This document shows, piece by piece, positions 1 to 4,659 of a stretch of 5,472 bases of DNA. Numbering within the stretch: position 1 is the stretch's first letter; each line of letters begins with the position of its first letter. The DNA is from RGIG8306 sp964426655 (lineage in GTDB: Bacteria > Bacillota > Clostridia > Lachnospirales > Lachnospiraceae). The stretch covers positions 1-5,472 of the forward strand of contig CAYRQT010000076.1 in NCBI GenBank assembly GCA_964426655.1. Reading direction: 5' to 3'. Below the pieces are notes generated by a model, which had not been told where the DNA came from, ran no database searches, and saw nothing but the letters and a program-made list of their open reading frames with translations. The translations under genes were made by a program, and so were the position numbers.

Positions 1-1
1 A

Positions 2-1282
2 AAACACGCCAGGGAACAGCTATATGAAGAGCCTGTGCCGCTGCGTTCCGGTATTAGCAGAAAGGAAGCCGCATTAAACGGAGAGTGTCGAAATGATCTG
101 GAAGAAACGGTACTGTCCTATGCCCAGGCCGTTCTTGATGATATGGGACTTTCTGAGGAAGTGAAATTAAATGGTGCCCGTGTTTATGGCAGCCGCACAA
201 GGGAGGGTCTTTATGGCGAAAACTCAGATGTGGATGTGGTGCTTTCCTATACCGGCAGTCTCCGGGAGGACGCATTTTTTAATGAGCTTCACGCAAACAA
301 AATGGAAACTGCCGGAATGAATATCGACATCAATCCCATCTCCACAGAAGAGACCGGAACTCTTGCGGAGTATCTGGAGATGGCAGAAAAGTATCTTGAC
401 CGACAGGAAGCAGAAAAACTGGCGGCAGACATTGATGCCTTTGCCTATGACAATGATTATTATGAGTATCAGGACAATGTGGAGGATCGCAAGGATCATC
501 TTTTAGAGGTACAAAGTGACCTTACTGAAGGTAGGACAGCCCCCTTAAAGGAATGGCTTCAGGAATTTGTTGATAATGCAGAGCCAGCGGATGTGGCAGC
601 GGATGCTAAGGATTTGATAAAAAGGATTGATGAGATGGCGGAGAAGTTTCCCCAAAAAGAAGTGGAAGCAGAAAAGCCGGAACCCAAGCTTACCTTCTTT
701 GTGGCAGAGTGCATGGAATATCCTGTCCTGGGAGAATACCATGAGAAGCTGACCTTACAGGAGGCATACGAGATTTATAAGAGCATCCCGGATGAAAGAA
801 TGAACGGCGGCAAGGGTATTGGTGTCCATCTGGATGATGGCAGTGAATATCCGGCTGAGTATCAGCTCATGCAGTGGGGTGCCATTGACAAGGATGTGCT
901 TTCCTATGTTTACGGGGATAAGGAGAGCCAGATGGTAAAGCAGGCAATGACGGAGCTTGAAAATGTGATGAATGCGGATGCTCCTACCAAGGAACCGCAG
1001 GATAAGTCGAAGGATACGCTGCAGGAAGAAATGCCAAAGACTGTTGGTGCTGCGAGGTCTGATAACGCTGGGCCAGTGGATAAGGCAAAGGATACTGTGG
1101 CAAAAGAGATTACAAAAGATACCAGGTTGGAGGAGCGACCTGGTTTACCAAAGAGTGAAGTCAGCACAAAGCAGTCTGTCCTGTCGGCACTTCGCTCCCG
1201 TCAGGAGAAAATCAAAAATCAGGAGAAGGAAAAGGAACCCGTAAAATCACAGACACATAAGAAGGGAGATCAGCAGTTATGA
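2..1282 (+). CDS. Polyvalent ICE protein with MNT-type nucleotidyltransferase motif, 5' partial
   Basis: The frame is open from base 2 with no stop, so the true start probably lies left of the window; the GTG at 35 is the first in-window start but has no clear ribosome binding site. Bases 110-350 encode a minimal nucleotidyltransferase signature: Gly-Ser-Arg at 188-196, Asp-Val-Asp at 227-235 and a third Asp (NIDIN) at 326-328. That is the catalytic pattern of MNT-like NTases that transfer NMP groups. An acidic helical segment follows (about 430-650). Then comes a region at about 685-970, starting LTFFVAECMEYP, that resembles large polyvalent protein-associated (LPD-type) domains of ICE and phage proteins. 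The tail is charged and low in complexity, with two DK(S/A)KDT copies (1001, 1079) and a basic end. The stop overlaps the next start (ATGA), so translation is coupled. A role in conjugation or protection of incoming DNA is inferred; the NTase substrate is unknown. Confidence 0.8.
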   Translation, partial: KHAREQLYEEPVPLRSGISRKEAALNGECRNDLEETVLSYAQAVLDDMGLSEEVKLNGARVYGSRTREGLYGENSDVDVVLSYTGSLREDAFFNELHANKMETAGMNIDINPISTEETGTLAEYLEMAEKYLDRQEAEKLAADIDAFAYDNDYYEYQDNVEDRKDHLLEVQSDLTEGRTAPLKEWLQEFVDNAEPADVAADAKDLIKRIDEMAEKFPQKEVEAEKPEPKLTFFVAECMEYPVLGEYHEKLTLQEAYEIYKSIPDERMNGGKGIGVHLDDGSEYPAEYQLMQWGAIDKDVLSYVYGDKESQMVKQAMTELENVMNADAPTKEPQDKSKDTLQEEMPKTVGAARSDNAGPVDKAKDTVAKEITKDTRLEERPGLPKSEVSTKQSVLSALRSRQEKIKNQEKEKEPVKSQTHKKGDQQL

Positions 1283-1509
1283 GAAAGATTTCATTTGAAG
1301 AGGATGAGTATATTGTGATGGCCATGTTTGAGGGAGACACCATAGTGGAGACCATTGGCAAGATTGAAGAGGCTTTATCTTTTGTCAAAAATGATACCGA
1401 GCTGGTGGAGGTTCTCACCAGTACGGTGGAGAAAATGAAGCGTATGCCGGAGGGACAGTTTGCATCTTTGAATCTGAAAGATTATCTTGTGGAGGATGAG
1501 GAGGATTGA
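1279..1509 (+). CDS. TTRAP-like putative transposon-transfer assisting protein
   Basis: This 76-aa acidic protein starts at an ATG that overlaps the upstream stop (ATGA), with AGGGAG at 1263-1268 as ribosome binding site. Its pattern is an N-terminal F-x-x-(E/D)-E segment, a central I-x-x-I-x-x-A-L helix, a D-T-E-L turn, and a second helix ending in K-M-(K/R)-x-M-P-E-x-x-F-x-x-L-x-L. This resembles the small TTRAP family found in conjugative transposons of Firmicutes and Bacteroidetes, whose biochemical role is not established. It has no signal peptide or membrane segment and is probably cytoplasmic. Its place between a polyvalent protein and a YodL protein is typical of Tn1549-like elements. 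The family call rests on remembered pattern and context; a divergent unnamed small ICE protein is the alternative. Confidence 0.65.
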   Translation: MRKISFEEDEYIVMAMFEGDTIVETIGKIEEALSFVKNDTELVEVLTSTVEKMKRMPEGQFASLNLKDYLVEDEED

Positions 1510-1922
1510 GAATAAACCAGTTTGCAGTCTACCAGATAAAGGAGGGCGCAGAGTACCGGCATCTGCGCTTTCTCCCCTATGAAAAGCTTCTGGAAAAAGG
1601 ACTGCAGGTGGATGTGGGAAACTATGAACAGGTTTATCTTTCCCAGATGGTTCCAGGGGAATCTGCCGAGCAGATCTGGCACCGGCTAAAGCATAAGCAT
1701 CCCAGGACGTTAAAGGGCCATGCAATAAGCGTCAGCGATGTGCTTGTGGTAAATCAGAATGGAACGATCTCTTCCTATTATATCAATACGGACCGGCTGG
1801 TTCCTATTGCAGATTTTTTACGGTTGAATTCCTCCGGCACTCTTGTGACCATGGAAACAAAAAACTATCTGATCAAGGGAAAGCCTGCACAGTGGTGGAT
1901 GAAAAGGGCGAGGTGGTGGTAA
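1506..1922 (+). CDS. YodL-domain protein, N-terminal part of a frameshifted gene
   Basis: The start is TTG at 1506, overlapping the previous stop as TTGA, with GGAGG at 1491-1495 upstream. Residues 5-107 match the YodL-like domain seen in ICE proteins: FAVYQIK at the start, RFLPYEKL near 21-28, GHAISVSDVLVV at 71-82, and the YYINTDR strand at 91-97. The domain is intact. After residue 127 (NYLIKGKPA) the frame runs into a short Trp/Arg-rich tail (QWWMKRARWW) and stops, which looks like out-of-frame translation rather than a natural C-terminus. The normal continuation is found in another frame at 1892-2266. Related proteins, as I recall them, are single chains of YodL plus a DUF4316-like tail with about 30 more residues in between. 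The YodL domain has no firm biochemical function. A truncated YodL protein is probably still made. Confidence 0.7.
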   Translation: MRINQFAVYQIKEGAEYRHLRFLPYEKLLEKGLQVDVGNYEQVYLSQMVPGESAEQIWHRLKHKHPRTLKGHAISVSDVLVVNQNGTISSYYINTDRLVPIADFLRLNSSGTLVTMETKNYLIKGKPAQWWMKRARWW

Positions 1923-2266
1923 GCGACACCAATCGGTTTGATGAGGAGACCATGAAGCAGATCCGGGATTATCTTCATCCCCCACAGCCAGAACAGCCGC
2001 CGCCAGGGCAAAAGCTGCCCCTTGAAAATTGGCAGAAGTCATTCGAGAATGGCGAATATCTTCGTGCTGCGGAAATGACGGAGGAACAGAATTACTCTTT
2101 CATTGATGGCCGCATGAACAACATGCCCTCCCAAAAAGATAAGGACGGCAAGCGTCCATCGGTTTTAAAACGTCTCCGTGAAAAGCAGGCAGCGATTGCC
2201 GTAAGAAGCGGAAAGCCTGTGCCACAGATGACGATGGAACAGGAAGCAGAGCGGAACCGTAAATAA
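1892..2266 (+). CDS. DUF4316-like C-terminal part of the frameshifted YodL gene
   Basis: This frame carries the missing end of the upstream YodL protein. It begins VVDEKGEVVVSD, then has a proline/glutamine-rich linker (about residues 30-42), the conserved block LENWQKSFENGEYLRAAE (44-61), the N-Y-x-x-I-D-G-R-M-N-N motif near 68-77 that recalls DUF4316, and a basic tail with SVLKRLREKQAAI at 90-102. The first possible start is a GTG at 1892, with another at 1895. AAGGGA at 1875-1880 is a weak, distant ribosome binding site, so independent translation is doubtful. It overlaps the YodL frame by 31 bases and lies one base back (-1 frame). The likely origin is an internal deletion in a once continuous gene; coupled translation or frameshifting cannot be excluded. 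It is the last gene before the 2270-2305 terminator. Confidence 0.6.
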   Translation: MVDEKGEVVVSDTNRFDEETMKQIRDYLHPPQPEQPPPGQKLPLENWQKSFENGEYLRAAEMTEEQNYSFIDGRMNNMPSQKDKDGKRPSVLKRLREKQAAIAVRSGKPVPQMTMEQEAERNRK

Positions 2267-2269
2267 GAG

Positions 2270-2305
2270 AAAGCCTCTGGTGCCATGTGCGCTGGGGGCT
2301 TTTTT
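2270..2305 (+). terminator. Rho-independent terminator of the YodL operon
   Basis: The 5' arm AAAGCCTCTGGTGC (2270-2283) pairs with 2289-2302 around a CATGT loop (2284-2288). Eleven core pairs include a few G-T wobbles, and an A-T extension runs into a six-T tract (2300-2305). It begins four bases after the last stop codon, so it ends the left operon and insulates the next cassette. Confidence 0.88.
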
Positions 2306-2324
2306 GTGTCTGCAATTTGAGATG

Positions 2325-2351
2325 TGTAAAAATGTAAAAAAGATTTTTACA
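2325..2351. promoter_or_regulatory. Inverted repeat, likely operator of the HTH cassette
   Basis: TGTAAAAAT (2325-2333) is repeated as its exact reverse complement ATTTTTACA (2343-2351), nine bases apart. The left side also has two direct tandem copies of TGTAAAAA (2325-2332 and 2333-2340), so the motif occurs three times in 27 bases. The element ends six bases before the -35 box of the cassette promoter, a position where a Cro/C1-type regulator or an UP-like contact could act. Binding by the adjacent HTH protein is inferred. Confidence 0.55.
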
Positions 2352-2357
2352 AACCTA

Positions 2358-2386
2358 TTGATTTTAAAGACTTTCCGGCATATAAT
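2358..2386 (+). promoter_or_regulatory. Sigma-A promoter of the HTH-peptidase-PIN operon
   Basis: The -35 box TTGATT (2358-2363) and the perfect -10 box TATAAT (2381-2386) are separated by exactly 17 bases. Transcription should start near 2392-2394, giving a very short leader into the AAGGAGG site (2397-2403) and the ATG at 2410. It lies downstream of the 2270-2305 terminator, so the cassette has its own transcription. Confidence 0.85.
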
Positions 2387-2409
2387 AGAGGTGCGAAGGA
2401 GGTGTTATT

Positions 2410-2772
2410 ATGAGGTTTGATGATTTGTTTGATAACAGAAACCTTGTTGCAGCTAAGCTGAAGGATTATATCAGAGATCGTGGGTATACAAAGGTTTCTT
2501 TTGCCAGGAAATCCGATATTTCACGTCCTACTCTTGATAAACTGTTAAATGGAAGTATTGACAATAAAAGCACTTATGATAGACATCTGCATAAGATTAT
2601 GGCGGCGTTGGGACTATCGGTGGATGATCTGATGCTTTACAATGCAGCTTCCAGAAATGTTGATGCGGTATATTCTCAAAATGCTCCGGAGAATTATGAA
2701 ATGAGTGAAAAAGCAAAAAAACAGTACGCACTGCTGACGGATATTCTGGGATTGTGTGAGATTTATTACTAA
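2410..2772 (+). CDS. Cro/C1-type (XRE) helix-turn-helix protein, putative antitoxin/repressor
   Basis: This 120-aa cytoplasmic DNA-binding protein starts at an ATG six bases after a perfect AAGGAGG. Residues 12-76 form a Cro/C1-type HTH: an N-terminal helix (LVAAKLKDYIRDRG), the turn helix VSFARKSDI, the recognition helix SRPTLDKLLNG (38-48), and a last helix ending LGLSVDDLML. The C-terminal 40 residues are a linker and a short helix ending CEIYY. Such a tail could contact the partner peptidase or nuclease. It is the first gene of a three-gene operon whose next member is an ImmA/IrrE-type peptidase, the pairing known from ImmR-ImmA of ICEBs1 and from predicted Xre-COG2856 toxin-antitoxin pairs. 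It probably represses its own promoter through the 2325-2351 repeats. Antitoxin function is inferred from context. Confidence 0.85.
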   Translation: MRFDDLFDNRNLVAAKLKDYIRDRGYTKVSFARKSDISRPTLDKLLNGSIDNKSTYDRHLHKIMAALGLSVDDLMLYNAASRNVDAVYSQNAPENYEMSEKAKKQYALLTDILGLCEIYY

Positions 2773-2783
2773 GGAGCGATTGG

Positions 2784-3566
2784 ATGAGTGAAAAAATAAC
2801 AGCAGGCAATCTTGATGAAGTCATTCAAAAGAATAGGGAGATACATGAGGAAATCCAGAGGAATGCTTTGGTAATCCGCACAAATAACCGTATGCAGATC
2901 AGCTCATCAAGTCAGTTGGCCATGCAAATTCTAAAGTCATACGGTTTGCTTCGGTTTCCGCTAGATAATCATTACTGGAGCGGAGCGATTTTTGTAGAGA
3001 ATGGGAAGAAAATTCCTGTTATAAACACTGCGCTCCCAAGAGCGAATCAATATTTTACGGCGTGGCATGAAATTTATCATCTGGTATTTGATCAGGTGTC
3101 ATTCAGCCGTATGATTCCATCGGAAGCGGTAATGGAAGAAAGGAAAGCTGACTATTTTGCATCGCTGATGCTGCTTGGTGAGCTTATGCCTTACTATATA
3201 GAGCTGGCAGATATGTCATTTCTGCACAAGGTATTCCACTGCATGGATGCATTTCAGGCTCCATATAAAGCAGTTCTGATTGCTTTATACGAAAGTGCCG
3301 TTCAAAATGGAAATGAGACTGTTGCGAAACTTGTTAAGGAATATTTTGATGCTTCTCTTTCCGATATAGCAGGACAGTTTCGGGACTTAGGACTCGATGA
3401 CAATCTGGTGAAACCATCTTACGTTATAAATGTGAGACCGTTGCAGGCAAAGATTCAGGAACACATAAAGTTAGATCCAGATTTAAATTATCATTATGAA
3501 AACGCTTCATTTTTGAAAAATGTTGTGAGTGAGATGAAGCTGCTACTGGAGGATGCGGATGATTGA
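2784..3566 (+). CDS. ImmA/IrrE-type zinc metallopeptidase
   Basis: This 260-aa protein starts at an ATG seven bases after AAGGAG and 11 bases after the HTH stop. The zinc-peptidase signature is complete: H95-E96-I-Y-H99 gives two zinc ligands and the catalytic glutamate, and E119 in E-R-K-A-D-Y-F-A supplies the third ligand in the usual E-x-x-A-(N/D)-x-F-A setting. Before it, residues 65-80 (WSGAIFVENGKKIPVI) match the strand leading into the active site in ImmA/IrrE (COG2856) proteins. The C-terminal 110 residues are mostly helical and have no domain I recognise. No signal peptide or membrane segment is seen, so it should act in the cytoplasm. Known family members cleave a partner HTH repressor after a signal (ImmA on ImmR, IrrE on DdrO). 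The HTH protein encoded just upstream is the obvious candidate substrate, by inference. Confidence 0.88.
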   Translation: MSEKITAGNLDEVIQKNREIHEEIQRNALVIRTNNRMQISSSSQLAMQILKSYGLLRFPLDNHYWSGAIFVENGKKIPVINTALPRANQYFTAWHEIYHLVFDQVSFSRMIPSEAVMEERKADYFASLMLLGELMPYYIELADMSFLHKVFHCMDAFQAPYKAVLIALYESAVQNGNETVAKLVKEYFDASLSDIAGQFRDLGLDDNLVKPSYVINVRPLQAKIQEHIKLDPDLNYHYENASFLKNVVSEMKLLLEDADD

Positions 3567-4401
3567 ATTTCCAGAATATAAGCAATATGGTGGAGAAACG
3601 AAAATTGCTCTTATGGACAACTCAGCAATCTCCTTTTTAGAACAGTTGGAACACAGCGGATATTCTTCCAAGCCACTTCTCAATATATATGACGCAATTC
3701 TAATCCCCCAATGGGTTATGGTGGAAGTAAAGGATTCAGAATATCGTTGTAATTATGTGAGGAAGTTAAGGTCAGAGGGCTTTCCTGTTTTTACAATCAG
3801 AGAAGAAGATTATACTTCACTTGCAGATTTTGAAGAGATAAATCTATACAAAATTGTTCAAGCCGTATCTTCAAAATTGGCAGCGCTAAAAAGCTATTTA
3901 CATCGTCATGTGGAAAAACCTGACCTGCTTGACTTGCCGGATTACAAGGAATGGATTTCAAAGATGTACAGTGAATGGCCGATACAGGGAGAAACTACTG
4001 GAAATGGTAGAACAAAAAAGAAAAATGCCGGTGAAATATCCCTGACTGTTTTAGCAGAAATTATGTCCTGGTATTACCCTCAAACGGAAATGGTAACCGT
4101 ATATACCCAGGACAGAGATGCTCTTGAATTTCAGACAAGTGCTCATAAAAGTCTTGAAGCTGTATTCAATGAACGCACACCGGTAGAGATTAGCTATAAA
4201 TCCAACGATGTGCTGCTGTACCAACTGTATAGGGATGAGAAGATTGATCTGGAGAATGTCAAGAGATTACGCAAGGATGAACGGGTAGTTATTTATACGA
4301 AAGAACGTCCTGATCAGGCCGTGGCATTGATTACAAAGAAACTAGACAATGAACATTTTGCAGAAGTAATAAGAGACAAGAGTGTTCAAATCATTTTCTA
4401 A
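3559..4401 (+). CDS. PIN-like nuclease domain protein, putative toxin/effector
   Basis: This 280-aa protein probably starts at the ATG at 3559, six bases after GGAGG (3548-3552); an ATG at 3553 abuts that site and would leave no spacing. It overlaps the peptidase stop by 8 bases, so the two are coupled. Residues 15-26 (KIALMDNSAISF) fit the first strand and catalytic Asp (D20) of PIN nucleases. E56 (VMVEVKDS) follows the second strand, E159 (NAGEISLTVLAEI) fits the central acidic position, and T-x-D-x-D at 183-187 fits the last acidic pair. The order and spacing suggest a metal-dependent RNase of the PIN fold with a helical insertion (about 85-150). About 80 extra C-terminal residues (200-280) are unassigned. 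I do not recognise a named family. Its place after an HTH and a peptidase gene suggests a toxin or defence effector. Composition is AT-rich, like the two upstream genes. Confidence 0.72.
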   Translation: MIEFPEYKQYGGETKIALMDNSAISFLEQLEHSGYSSKPLLNIYDAILIPQWVMVEVKDSEYRCNYVRKLRSEGFPVFTIREEDYTSLADFEEINLYKIVQAVSSKLAALKSYLHRHVEKPDLLDLPDYKEWISKMYSEWPIQGETTGNGRTKKKNAGEISLTVLAEIMSWYYPQTEMVTVYTQDRDALEFQTSAHKSLEAVFNERTPVEISYKSNDVLLYQLYRDEKIDLENVKRLRKDERVVIYTKERPDQAVALITKKLDNEHFAEVIRDKSVQIIF

Positions 4402-4418
4402 AGCCAATAAGGTTGCGA

Positions 4419-4447
4419 TTGACAAATTAAAGAAAACAAAATATACT
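4419..4447 (+). promoter_or_regulatory. Strong sigma-A promoter for a putative small RNA
   Basis: TTGACA (4419-4424) is a perfect -35 box and TATACT (4442-4447) a near-perfect -10 box, with exactly 17 bases between them and an A-rich spacer. It lies 17 bases after the PIN-like gene's stop. The predicted start is near 4453-4455. No plausible ribosome binding site and ORF follow, only hairpins and a terminator. Confidence 0.65.
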
Positions 4448-4459
4448 AACTTCAGCATC

Positions 4460-4481
4460 AAAAAACCGCTCTGCGGTTTTT
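4460..4481. terminator. Bidirectional hairpin terminator after the PIN-like gene
   Basis: AAAAACCGC (4461-4469) pairs perfectly with GCGGTTTTT (4473-4481) around a TCT loop. The A-run on the left and T-run on the right make it a potential terminator on both strands. On the + strand it would end the HTH-peptidase-PIN transcript; on the - strand it could catch relaxase transcripts. Confidence 0.75.
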
Positions 4482-4489
4482 GTACGGGG

Positions 4490-4502
4490 CGTCGTTACGA
4501 CG
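4490..4502 (+). other. Short GC-rich hairpin
   Basis: CGTCG (4490-4494) and CGACG (4498-4502) form a perfect 5-bp stem around TTA. Flanking bases (GGGG at 4486-4489 and CGTCC at 4504-4508) could extend it with bulges. Six T's follow at 4512-4517, nine bases after the core stem, so it may be a weak terminator or an internal hairpin of the candidate RNA. Confidence 0.45.
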
Positions 4503-4542
4503 GCGTCCTAGTTTTTTGCCCAAATTTTGGATGTGAATTATT

Positions 4543-4575
4543 GGCGGTCAGTAATCAAAGCTGGCCGTCTTTTTT
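4543..4575 (+). terminator. Rho-independent terminator ending the candidate RNA
   Basis: GGCGGTCAG (4543-4551) pairs with CTGGCCGTC (4561-4569), nine pairs with two G-T wobbles, across a TAATCAAAG loop. Six T's follow at 4570-4575. It fits a + strand terminator well. With no coding gene just upstream, it points to a short non-coding transcript. Confidence 0.75.
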
Positions 4576-4597
4576 GTTGCTGAGACAATAAGAGGCA

Positions 4598-4641
4598 ACT
4601 TCACTTTCGGCAATTTTTAGTTCCATTGCCGAAAATGAAGT
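4598..4641. repeat. 17-bp inverted repeat beside the relaxase 3' end
   Basis: The left arm 4598-4614 and right arm 4625-4641 are reverse complements over 17 bases with one mismatch (C4604 against A4635); the core is CGGCAAT/ATTGCCG. The loop is 10 bases (4615-4624). With a two-base bulge it extends to GCA/TGC at 4595 and 4646. Neither side is followed by a T-run, so it is not an ordinary terminator. It begins 19 bases past the relaxase stop on the - strand. A protein-binding site, an oriT-like element or an mRNA 3' stabiliser are possible. Confidence 0.6.
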
Positions 4642-4659
4642 GCTGCAGGTTTACACTGC

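Larger units (their letters stand above)
4454..4575 (+). ncRNA. Candidate structured small RNA, about 120 nt
   Basis: This is the interval from the predicted start of the 4419-4447 promoter to the T-run of the 4543-4575 terminator. It contains three hairpins in a row: 4461-4481 (9 bp, TCT loop), 4490-4502 (CGTCG/CGACG, TTA loop) and 4543-4569 (9 bp). A strong promoter, no credible coding frame, dense secondary structure and a terminal T-run together fit a small regulatory RNA. It runs towards the 3' end of the convergent relaxase gene. The caveat is that the first hairpin, at the very 5' end, may itself be a terminator for the upstream operon. I know no named RNA family for it. Confidence 0.4.

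Noticed and set aside
1375..1725. A 116-codon - strand frame opposite the TTRAP-like and YodL genes
   Set aside because: It is a shadow of well-supported + strand genes, with no ribosome binding site and no recognisable protein pattern.
2299..2308. CTTTTTTGT present at both 2299 and 4569 as possible direct repeats flanking the cargo
   Set aside because: Both copies are simply the T-tracts of terminators, and similarity does not continue beyond them.
3553..3558. Upstream ATG as start of the PIN-like protein
   Set aside because: It directly abuts GGAGG (3548-3552), leaving no spacing. The ATG at 3559 has the normal six-base gap.
4382..4591. A 69-codon + strand frame overlapping the end of the PIN-like gene and running to 4591
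   Set aside because: It has no ribosome binding site, spans three hairpins including two likely terminators, and its product shows no family pattern. The interval reads better as promoter plus structured RNA.
4598..4641. The long inverted repeat as a standard Rho-independent terminator of the relaxase gene
   Set aside because: Neither strand has a T-run after the stem. The hairpin at 4460-4481 is a better terminator on the - strand.
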